Positions 1 to 7,582 of a stretch of DNA of 64,000 nucleotides are shown here, piece by piece. The DNA comes from CAZHJK01 sp964533275 (GTDB lineage: Bacteria > Bacillota > Clostridia > Eubacteriales > Garciellaceae), in NCBI GenBank assembly GCA_964533275.1, contig CAZHJK010000003.1:109112-173111 (forward strand), given 5' to 3'. The translations under genes and the position numbers were made by a program. Numbering within the stretch: position 1 is the first letter of the stretch; each line of letters begins with the position of its first letter. Below the pieces are notes generated by a model. It was not told where the DNA came from. It did no database searches and saw only the letters and a program-made list of their open reading frames with translations.

Positions 1-3000
1 ATCCCAATTACAACAATAAATGGCTTACTAAATATAGAATCAGAAAATGATGTCTATATAATAAGTAAAAATTCTACATTGCAATTAGGTAAGATTATTG
101 TTAATAATGGGAATTTACTACTAAGCTCTGAAACCCATATAGTAAATGGTTTAGTAGAAGGTATAAATATTAAAGCAGCTAATATTACCATTAAAATGCA
201 AGGAAAGGATTTAGGTACAAAACAAAATTCAGTGCTAGTAGATACAGAACAAGATGGTGAATTCTTTGTAGAAGCTAATAATGTATATATTGAAGAAGTA
301 GATAGTCTAGTATTAAAGGAAGCCATACTAACTGGTGAAATGGTAATTGCATCTGGTTGCGATATTAGAATTGAATTAATCGACGCTCAGGGAAATGTAA
401 CAATTATGGCAAGCAATGGGAATATCTCTATTGACACTATTAGAAGTGGAGCAGATATTGAATTAAAAGCTGATTTGGGTGGCATTTACAATATAAAGAA
501 TAATGCTGGTGCAAACCTATATGGTAAGGATATTAAACTGGATGTATTTAAGGGCATTGGAATTGAAGAAAAATATTTAATGCTTGATATGATTGAAGGC
601 GGAAAGCTGACAGCTAAAGCAGGAGAAGAAATTTATATAAGAGAGATAAATGGAGATGTAAATATTTCATCCATTGAAACTGAAAAAGATGTATATATTA
701 TTTCAAATGGTTCTATTCTAAATGGAAATATAGCAAGGATAAATATTATAGCTAGTAATATAACACTACAATCAGAATTAGGATCTATAGGTTTACAAGA
801 TAGCTATCTTACTATTAAAACATTAAATAAAGGACATCTAAATGCAAAGACAATAGATAAGGGAATTTATATCCATGGATTGGATGAAGATATTATACTT
901 GACCTTATTGATGCAGGTAGTGGATCGGTAGAAATTAAGGCGGAGGGTTCCATATTAAATGGATTAAATGATGAAGAAGGTATAAATATTATAGCCTCCA
1001 CCTTGTACCTTGAAGCAAATGGAAGTATTGGCCAAAGGATAGAAAACATCATACTACCTATATATACTGAATTACTTGATAATACTAGAATTGATATAAG
1101 AGCTAAAGGAAATGTTTACTTAGAAGAGAAAACAGGTAATTTAGGGCTAGGCATTATAATTGTTAAAGGAGAAGAATTCTATCTAACATTACCCGGTGAT
1201 ATTTATACCACATTGACCCAGGAGGATATGCAAAAAGGCATTGCTAATATAAATGCAAATACTGTAATAATTACAGCCATTAACGGACAAATAGGTGAAG
1301 ATAAAAATGACAATCCTACCTATCTAGATGAGGATTATGAAGGCTGGATAACAACATCTAGTATTGAAACAGAAAAGATCTATGAAATTAATATATATGC
1401 ACAAGGCGATATCTATATTAGAGAAATAAGGGATAGCCTTATCATTGGACAAATAAAATCCCAAACAGGGGACATTAACCTAAGTGCTTTTATGGACTTA
1501 AAAAGCTATAATGAAAAAGATGCGGAGAGAGTTAATGTAGTAGGAAAAGATATCTATTTAGAAACTACTAAGGGTATGATAAGTACAAGCATAAAGGCAG
1601 GTGAAGATGTTGTAATCAATTCATGTGGAAGTATCCAAAATATGGAAGGAGAAGGATATGATTCCATCCAGATTAGTGGCAATAATATTACAATTATTTC
1701 CAGAGAAGGATCTGTGGGAGAAGAAGACAGTTATATAGAAATTGATACAATAGAAACTGGAGTTTTAAATATTATAGCTCACAAGGGAATATATATTCGT
1801 GAAATATCTGGAAACTTTACAATAGGAAGTATTATAAGTGAAACTGGAGATGTGATGCTTGAAGTTGTGGATGGTAGGCTTATAAGCACACTTGGAGAGG
1901 GAAGCTTAGGTATTATAGGAAAGAATATAAAGATAGTCTCATTAACATCAAGTATTGGATCCCATGAAGGATATATAAGGTTAGACTCTGACGGAAGCAT
2001 TATAATAGAGGCTCTTGAGGATATTTATTTAAAAGAAGTAAATGGAGATATGGTTCTAAGACAAGTTAACACCTTAGGGAATATATACCTATTAGCAGAT
2101 AATAATATACTCGTGGCTGAAGAATTAGATGGAAGTATAATTACAGGAGAAAATATCACTTTAACTGCACTAAAGGGTTCCATTGGAACATTAGATAAAT
2201 TTATCACCATAGATACCATAAATTCAGGCAGCATAAATGCAATAGCCAAAGAAGATATCTATATAAGAGAGACAGAAGGAGATCTAAGAGTAGATAAAGT
2301 TAAAGCAGGTAATAAGATAGTCTTAGAAGGATCAGGAAAACTACTTAATGTAGATTCTACGGAAGATGATTATGCAAATATAGCAGCTCATGAAATTATC
2401 CTACAAGGATTTACAGATATAGGAGAGCAAGAGAAATATCTAATCATTGATGTTGAAGGTGAAGGCAGTGTATTTGCTAAAGCATTAGGTAGCATATACC
2501 TAACAGAATATCAAGGAGATTTACGAATTAAAGAGATAATAGCAGCTAAGGATGTTTACCTAGAAGCCTCAGGAGATGTCTTAAATATAAATGAAAGTCA
2601 AGATGCAGCAATAATAAAAGGAAAGACAATACGAATAAACGCTGTAGGAAGCATAGGACAAAGTGATAAGTTTATCAATATAATAACCTTAGATAATGGA
2701 TATATAGGATTATTATCAGGAGGTAGCATCTATGTTTCTGAGATAGCAGGAGATTTACGAATTGACTATATTGAAGCTAAAGATATAGTAAATTTAAAGG
2801 CAGTAAAGAGTATCATAGGTATAGAGGATAACTTGCATATAAAGGCTAATCAGCTAATACTAAAGGCAGAAGATAGCATAGGGACAATAGAAAATCCTCT
2901 AAATATAAGAGTTGAACGAATAATCGCAAATGCAGGAGACAATATAACCTTAGCTACAGATCAAGGCATAAATATAGAAAAGATGAATGCAGTAAACAAC

Positions 3001-5136
3001 ATAACTTTAACCTCAGATGAAAATATAATTATCGAAGAAATGACTACAGGAGTAAATATAACGATATCTGCAAAAGAAAGTATTAATGTTAAAGAGATGA
3101 CTGCAGTAGAAAACATAACTTTAACTTCAAATGGAATTATCAACATAGAAGAAATCAATGCAGGAGATTATATTTTCATAGAAGCAACAAACATAATGGG
3201 CAATAACATCATAGGAGATACCTTAGAAATAAAAGCACTAGGTTCCATAGGAAGCCTAGAAGACCCATTATTAACAACAATAAATAGTGTAATTATAAAT
3301 GCCGGAAAAGATGTTTACCTAAAGAATTCTAAAGACTTAAATATCATATCTATAGAAGGCAAGACAATAGAAGTCCAAGCTGAAAGTGTTAGAGGAGTGG
3401 ATGGAACAGCAATAACTGGAAAAGACTTAAGGTTAATTGTGAATAAGGGGATTGGACAGAGCAAAACAAATCCTTTAATTACAAATGTAAATAGCTTTAC
3501 TGGAGTTACGGCTTCAAATTCCATTTATTTAAGGAATACAAAAAATATTACTATTAACCATATTAAAGCACCTAATAATGTTTATCTATTTATAAGTGGA
3601 AGTTTAGAAGGAAAGGGTATTACAGCAAACAAACTTATATTTGAAGCTAGAAATGTAAGAATTAATTCAAAGGTTAATTATATTGAAGGAAAGAGCACAA
3701 AGGATGTTAGGATAACTAATACTGGAAAGCTAATTATAGGAAGTGTAGATAATAGTTATCAAGGGATACAAGCTGCAGGGATTATTGATATTACAGCAAA
3801 AAGTCCTATTCAAATCTTAGAAAATATGATTTCCGGCGGAAAGCTTAATTTAAATGCAGGACACTCCACAACAATGGAGGATAGTTTAATTATAGACTCT
3901 GGCGCTACGGTTGAAAGCAAAACCAGTACTATAAATATTTCTGCAGGAGATAAGATTATTATTAAATCTGGATCAAATGTTAGTGGGAAAATTATTAATA
4001 TTAATTGCGGAAAAAATAATCCCAATAATGAGAAAACCCTTATAGATATTGCAGGAAATATAATAACAGAAAATGTCTATATATCTGGTGGAGCTACTTT
4101 AAAAATAATTGCTATAGAAACTATGGGTAATATAGAAATTCATTCTATTGATAGTGGAAGCAAAATAGATATACTAGTGAATTCCCTTGGAGGAAGCATT
4201 AACATTCAAGGAGGCAAAGGAAAAGATAATATATCCCTGGATATGAAAAATACTATAGGGGGAGCTACTAGGGAGATTGTAATTCAAGGCAATGGCTCAC
4301 AGGATGAATATAACATTAAGTTAAATGATAGTAGAAATCAAAATACCTTTAAGATTATAGGTAGTGGTAAAGCAAATATCAATACAACAAATAAAGATGA
4401 AAATCTAGAAATTTATAGGGATCGAATTACTATAAATTCAGGAAAGGGTTTAACTACTATTTACCTTGATAGAGTAGATGAAACATTCTTACAAAATCTT
4501 GGTGGTAATAATAGATTTGATCTATATGACACCCCATCTAGCATGAATATAAAAACAGGAAATGGAAATGATAAATTCTATATTGGAAAGCTTGTAAAAA
4601 CTTCAGCAACCAATGGCACCAAAACCACAGAGGGCTGGCTGACAAGGGGTACAAGTTATAATTTAAGTATAGAAACATCAGGAGGAAATAATCTATTTAC
4701 CATCTATTCAACAAGATCTCCATTAAGAATTATCGGTGGTAATGGGAATGAAGCCTTTATGCTTAAAGCATTTATAGAAATATTATCTGATGGAAGACTT
4801 ACAAGATATGAAAATGGCACAATTTATATAGATGGTGGTAGAGGTCTTAATCAACTGACAATTATGAAATCTGCATTGTTTGATTATTATGATGTAGGAG
4901 AAGATACCGTAAAGGGCTCAGGCTTTGACATAAGCTTTAACAACATTAATGATGTAAATGTCGTAAAATTTGAACCAGCAGAAGATAGCGGCAGTGCAAT
5001 TACAAAGGAACAATTGATTAAATATAGTTTTATACAATTAAAAGAAACAGGAGCTTTATATATTATTATAGTAATTCTATCAGCAATGATTGCTATATTA
5101 ATATATGATAAAAGAAAGAAAAAGAAAGTGAACTAA
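1..5136 (+). CDS. Giant beta-helical repeat surface protein, 5'-partial
   Basis: The reading frame is open from base 1, so the N-terminus and signal peptide lie outside the window; 1711 residues are visible. Most of the protein is a degenerate repeat of roughly 75-80 residues with recurring GSIG, IxIDTI, IYIREI and GDLRI elements, the pattern of a long parallel beta-helix such as filamentous haemagglutinin-like or LktA-like adhesins. The last 28 residues are a hydrophobic segment followed by KRKKKK, which would anchor the protein in the membrane with a short cytoplasmic tail; there is no LPxTG motif. The role is inferred to be adhesion or surface architecture. It lies upstream of hcp and of a second surface-protein operon. 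The exact family is unknown. Confidence 0.8.
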   Translation: MPITTINGLLNIESENDVYIISKNSTLQLGKIIVNNGNLLLSSETHIVNGLVEGINIKAANITIKMQGKDLGTKQNSVLVDTEQDGEFFVEANNVYIEEVDSLVLKEAILTGEMVIASGCDIRIELIDAQGNVTIMASNGNISIDTIRSGADIELKADLGGIYNIKNNAGANLYGKDIKLDVFKGIGIEEKYLMLDMIEGGKLTAKAGEEIYIREINGDVNISSIETEKDVYIISNGSILNGNIARINIIASNITLQSELGSIGLQDSYLTIKTLNKGHLNAKTIDKGIYIHGLDEDIILDLIDAGSGSVEIKAEGSILNGLNDEEGINIIASTLYLEANGSIGQRIENIILPIYTELLDNTRIDIRAKGNVYLEEKTGNLGLGIIIVKGEEFYLTLPGDIYTTLTQEDMQKGIANINANTVIITAINGQIGEDKNDNPTYLDEDYEGWITTSSIETEKIYEINIYAQGDIYIREIRDSLIIGQIKSQTGDINLSAFMDLKSYNEKDAERVNVVGKDIYLETTKGMISTSIKAGEDVVINSCGSIQNMEGEGYDSIQISGNNITIISREGSVGEEDSYIEIDTIETGVLNIIAHKGIYIREISGNFTIGSIISETGDVMLEVVDGRLISTLGEGSLGIIGKNIKIVSLTSSIGSHEGYIRLDSDGSIIIEALEDIYLKEVNGDMVLRQVNTLGNIYLLADNNILVAEELDGSIITGENITLTALKGSIGTLDKFITIDTINSGSINAIAKEDIYIRETEGDLRVDKVKAGNKIVLEGSGKLLNVDSTEDDYANIAAHEIILQGFTDIGEQEKYLIIDVEGEGSVFAKALGSIYLTEYQGDLRIKEIIAAKDVYLEASGDVLNINESQDAAIIKGKTIRINAVGSIGQSDKFINIITLDNGYIGLLSGGSIYVSEIAGDLRIDYIEAKDIVNLKAVKSIIGIEDNLHIKANQLILKAEDSIGTIENPLNIRVERIIANAGDNITLATDQGINIEKMNAVNNITLTSDENIIIEEMTTGVNITISAKESINVKEMTAVENITLTSNGIINIEEINAGDYIFIEATNIMGNNIIGDTLEIKALGSIGSLEDPLLTTINSVIINAGKDVYLKNSKDLNIISIEGKTIEVQAESVRGVDGTAITGKDLRLIVNKGIGQSKTNPLITNVNSFTGVTASNSIYLRNTKNITINHIKAPNNVYLFISGSLEGKGITANKLIFEARNVRINSKVNYIEGKSTKDVRITNTGKLIIGSVDNSYQGIQAAGIIDITAKSPIQILENMISGGKLNLNAGHSTTMEDSLIIDSGATVESKTSTINISAGDKIIIKSGSNVSGKIININCGKNNPNNEKTLIDIAGNIITENVYISGGATLKIIAIETMGNIEIHSIDSGSKIDILVNSLGGSINIQGGKGKDNISLDMKNTIGGATREIVIQGNGSQDEYNIKLNDSRNQNTFKIIGSGKANINTTNKDENLEIYRDRITINSGKGLTTIYLDRVDETFLQNLGGNNRFDLYDTPSSMNIKTGNGNDKFYIGKLVKTSATNGTKTTEGWLTRGTSYNLSIETSGGNNLFTIYSTRSPLRIIGGNGNEAFMLKAFIEILSDGRLTRYENGTIYIDGGRGLNQLTIMKSALFDYYDVGEDTVKGSGFDISFNNINDVNVVKFEPAEDSGSAITKEQLIKYSFIQLKETGALYIIIVILSAMIAILIYDKRKKKKVN

Positions 5137-5250
5137 ATTATTTTTCGTAACTCCTATCACGGAATTATCCCTGCTAAACTGATACGATTACTTCAGAAAG
5201 TCAAAGGACTGTAATTATAAAAATAAACATAAAGATGGAGGGATTTTTAA

Positions 5251-6894
5251 ATGAGTATGTTTTGTTTTCAATGTCAAGAAGCATCCAAAGGTACAGGTTG
5301 TACAGTAAGAGGAGTGTGCGGGAAACCAGATGAGGTAGCAAACCTACAGGACTTATTAATTTATGTTATGAAGGGTATTTCCCTATACTCTGTAGAAGCA
5401 AGAAAGCTTGGGGTAGTAAATAAAGAAGCAGATGAATTTATTATGAATGGACTATTTGCTACTATTACAAATGCAAACTTTAATAAGAATGTATTTGTAG
5501 GAAGAGTAAGAAAGGGATTAAAACTAAGGGAAGAAGTAAAGGAACAATTAATTAAAGCAGGAGGAAATGCAGAAGAAATTAAGCATGATGCAGCCCTATG
5601 GACAGGGGATAGCCTAGAGGAATTTGAAAGAAAAGCACCTATGGTGGGAGTATTATCCACTGAAAATGAAGATATCCGTTCCCTAAGGGAATTAATTGTC
5701 TATGGATTAAAGGGAATGGCAGCCTATGCAGCCCATGCGGAAAACCTAGGATTTAAAAAGGATGAAATCTTTGCCTTTATGGAAAAAGCATTGGCAGCAA
5801 CCCTAGATGACAGCCTAACAGTGGATGATTTAGTGGCACTTACTTTAGAAACAGGAAAATACGGTGTAGATGTAATGGCTCTGTTAGATGAAGCTAACAC
5901 CACTACCTATGGAAATCCAGAAATCACTTCAGTAAATATCGGTGTAAGAAATAACCCTGCTATTTTAGTAAGTGGTCATGACCTAAAGGATATGGAGCAA
6001 CTATTAGAACAAACCGATGGAACTGGAGTAGATATTTATACCCATGGGGAAATGCTACCGGCAAACTACTATCCGGCATTTAAGAGATATGATCATTTTG
6101 TAGGGAACTACGGAAATGCATGGTGGAAGCAGGATAAGGAATTTGCATCCTTTAATGGACCGATTTTAATGACAACAAACTGCTTAGTACCACCAAAGGA
6201 TACCTATAAGGATAAGGTATACACCACAAGCAATGTAGGATTTGAAGGATTAACCCATATAGAAGAAGAAAAAGACGGCAAGAAGGACTTCTCACAAATA
6301 ATAGAGCATGCAAAGAGATGCCCAGCCCCAACAGAAATCGAAAAGGGAGAAATCGTAGGTGGATTTGCCCACCATACTGTATTAGGCTTAGCAGATAAGG
6401 TAGTAGATGCAGTAAAATCCGGAGCAATAAGACAATTCTTCGTAATGGCAGGCTGCGATGGAAGAATGAAATCCAGAGACTACTACACAGAATTTGCAAA
6501 ACAGCTACCATCCGACACCGTAATCCTAACAGCAGGCTGTGCGAAATACAGATATAACAAGCTAGACCTAGGGGATATCGGAGGAATTCCAAGGGTTCTT
6601 GATGCAGGACAATGTAATGACTCCTATTCATTAGCAGTAATAGCCCTTAAATTAAAGGAAGTATTTGAACTAAATGATATTAATGAATTACCTATCTCCT
6701 ATAATATTGCATGGTACGAGCAAAAAGCCGTAATTGTGCTATTGGCACTACTATATCTAGGAGTGAAAAACATCCACCTAGGACCAACACTACCGGCATT
6801 CCTATCACCAAATGTAGCAAATGTATTGGTAGAAAACTTTGGGATAGCACCAATAGGAACAGTAGAAGACGATATGAAAGTATTTTTAGGATAA
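5251..6894 (+). CDS. hcp: Hydroxylamine reductase / hybrid-cluster protein
   Basis: Hcp reduces hydroxylamine and acts as a nitric oxide reductase or protein S-nitrosylation enzyme in anaerobes. The 547-residue length is typical. The N-terminus carries Cys5, Cys8, Cys17 and Cys23, the spacing that binds the [4Fe-4S] cluster of the anaerobe-type enzyme. Later blocks include VSGHDLKDMEQ, THGEMLPANYYP, TNCLVPPK, MAGCDGRMKSRDYY and TAGCAKYRY, which carry hybrid-cluster ligands. A good ribosome site (gatggaggg) precedes the ATG. The gene is separated from its neighbours by non-coding DNA and appears monocistronic. No NADH-dependent reductase partner (Hcr) is next to it. I could not assign an HcpR-type operator in the 114 bases upstream. 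Confidence 0.97.
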   Translation: MSMFCFQCQEASKGTGCTVRGVCGKPDEVANLQDLLIYVMKGISLYSVEARKLGVVNKEADEFIMNGLFATITNANFNKNVFVGRVRKGLKLREEVKEQLIKAGGNAEEIKHDAALWTGDSLEEFERKAPMVGVLSTENEDIRSLRELIVYGLKGMAAYAAHAENLGFKKDEIFAFMEKALAATLDDSLTVDDLVALTLETGKYGVDVMALLDEANTTTYGNPEITSVNIGVRNNPAILVSGHDLKDMEQLLEQTDGTGVDIYTHGEMLPANYYPAFKRYDHFVGNYGNAWWKQDKEFASFNGPILMTTNCLVPPKDTYKDKVYTTSNVGFEGLTHIEEEKDGKKDFSQIIEHAKRCPAPTEIEKGEIVGGFAHHTVLGLADKVVDAVKSGAIRQFFVMAGCDGRMKSRDYYTEFAKQLPSDTVILTAGCAKYRYNKLDLGDIGGIPRVLDAGQCNDSYSLAVIALKLKEVFELNDINELPISYNIAWYEQKAVIVLLALLYLGVKNIHLGPTLPAFLSPNVANVLVENFGIAPIGTVEDDMKVFLG

Positions 6895-6939
6895 TAAAAT
6901 AAATTTACCAAAAGAGACCTAAGGATTCCTTTTTTGAGG

Positions 6940-6970
6940 TTGCCATTCTGAATGAAATGAAGAATCTTTT
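6940..6970. repeat. REP-like repeat, family A (partial)
   Basis: The segment TGCCATTCTGAATGAAATGA followed by AGAATCTT resembles the family seen at 12125, 12214, 14221, 17411 and 37181 (a GTCAT-CCTGA start, then GAAG-ATCTT). Copies differ at several bases and occur only between genes. Confidence 0.55.
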
Positions 6971-6981
6971 ATTGAATAACA

Positions 6982-6988
6982 TGTCGAA
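6982..6988 (+). promoter_or_regulatory. Spo0A box 1
   Basis: TGTCGAA is a perfect match to the 7-base Spo0A (0A) box. It lies about 41 bases upstream of an inverted second perfect box. Assignment rests on the known consensus; binding is inferred. Confidence 0.6.
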
Positions 6989-7022
6989 AAGTTTTTTAAA
7001 AAATTATACATAACTTACAAAT

Positions 7023-7029
7023 TTCGACA
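7023..7029 (-). promoter_or_regulatory. Spo0A box 2, overlapping the -35 element
   Basis: TTCGACA is the reverse complement of the Spo0A box, a perfect 7/7 match. It overlaps the -35 hexamer of the promoter at 7024-7051, the arrangement found at many Spo0A-controlled sigma-A promoters. Confidence 0.65.
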
Positions 7030-7051
7030 AGTTTTTCATTTTTTATATAAT
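7024..7051 (+). promoter_or_regulatory. Sigma-A promoter of the surface operon leader
   Basis: The -35 TCGACA (7024-7029) is 16 bases from the -10 TATAAT (7046-7051). Transcription would start near 7058, just ahead of the c-di-GMP-II aptamer. Confidence 0.7.
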
Positions 7052-7077
7052 ACAATTAGGACAAGCATAAAATTTTA

Positions 7078-7150
7078 TAAGGGAAGTAATGAAGTAGGTT
7101 CTTTTAAGTGGGCACCTTGAACCTATGGAGCGAGTGGTGCAACCGACCCA
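7078..7150 (+). ncRNA. Cyclic-di-GMP-II riboswitch aptamer
   Basis: The sequence follows the class II c-di-GMP aptamer of Clostridioides difficile nearly block by block: GGGAAGTAATGAAG, then AGGTTCTTTTAAGTGGGCACC, then TTGAACCTAT, then GAGTGGTGCAACCGACC. The invariant GGGCAC, TTGA and GTGCAACCGACC segments are all present. The P1 3' strand (CCC at 7147-7149) is also the start of the terminator at 7146-7176, so ligand binding should block the terminator and switch expression on; this sign is inference. Confidence 0.88.
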
Positions 7151-7176
7151 ATCGATTCTTATCATTGGGTTTTTTT
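7146..7176 (+). terminator. Terminator of the c-di-GMP-II riboswitch
   Basis: ACCCAAT pairs with ATTGGGT across an 11-base loop and is followed by a run of seven T. Its 5' arm overlaps the closing helix of the aptamer. Confidence 0.85.
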
Positions 7177-7390
7177 AGTGTAGAGTAGTCCATAAAACTT
7201 ATATAACTTTTTCTAGAAATTAATTACACAAATTTTCTTATTGATTTATCTTTTTACCAAGAAAAACATATTCAATAAAATAACTTAAAAAATATCTAAA
7301 AAATAGTAAATAATGGTTTATATCTTGTAAAATAGAGCATACTATATTTAGTAATATATGTAATATAATGAAAATTTTGTTATTAAGGAG

Positions 7391-7468
7391 AAAAAGGCAA
7401 ACTTATTGAAAGATAAGGACGCAAAGCTATGAGTCTAAAGTAACGAAAGTTACGATGACTGTCAAGCC
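7391..7468 (+). ncRNA. Cyclic-di-GMP-I (GEMM-I) riboswitch aptamer
   Basis: Diagnostic blocks are in order: AGGCAAAC, a stem capped by the GAAA tetraloop, GGACGCAAAGC, GTCTAAAG, a second hairpin TAAC-GAAA-GTTAC, and ATGACTGTC. The GGCAAAC and GGACGCAAAGC blocks and the tetraloop/receptor pattern are specific for class I c-di-GMP aptamers. It lies about 215 bases after the first riboswitch's terminator. A TATAAT at 7364-7369 has no convincing -35, so read-through from the upstream promoter seems the main source of transcript, though a second weak start is possible. Confidence 0.9.
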
Positions 7469-7494
7469 GCCAGATTAATTTCAGGCGGTTTTTT
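7465..7494 (+). terminator. Terminator of the c-di-GMP-I riboswitch
   Basis: AGCCGCC (7465-7471) pairs with GGCGGTT and is followed by a T run. Its 5' arm begins at the 3' edge of the aptamer, so folding of the two can be coupled. Confidence 0.85.
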
Positions 7495-7582
7495 GCATTT
7501 ATATTTAGTAATAAAGAATGGAGGGGATTGTTCTGATAAAGATTGATCTTTATATAGGAATAAAAAAGGAGGTGAAATTCTT

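Noticed and set aside
5137..5250. HcpR/FNR-type operator ahead of hcp
   Set aside because: A TCGTAAC...TCACGGA stretch looks vaguely dyadic, but the arms do not match well enough to claim a site.
6152..6631. 159-codon ORF opposite hcp
   Set aside because: Lies wholly inside hcp on the other strand, has no ribosome site and a low-complexity Leu/Arg-rich product; a shadow of hcp codon use.
7341..7369. Independent promoter for the c-di-GMP-I riboswitch
   Set aside because: TATAAT at 7364 is good, but the expected -35 position (ACTATA) is poor and the TG extension is misplaced; noted only as a weak possibility.
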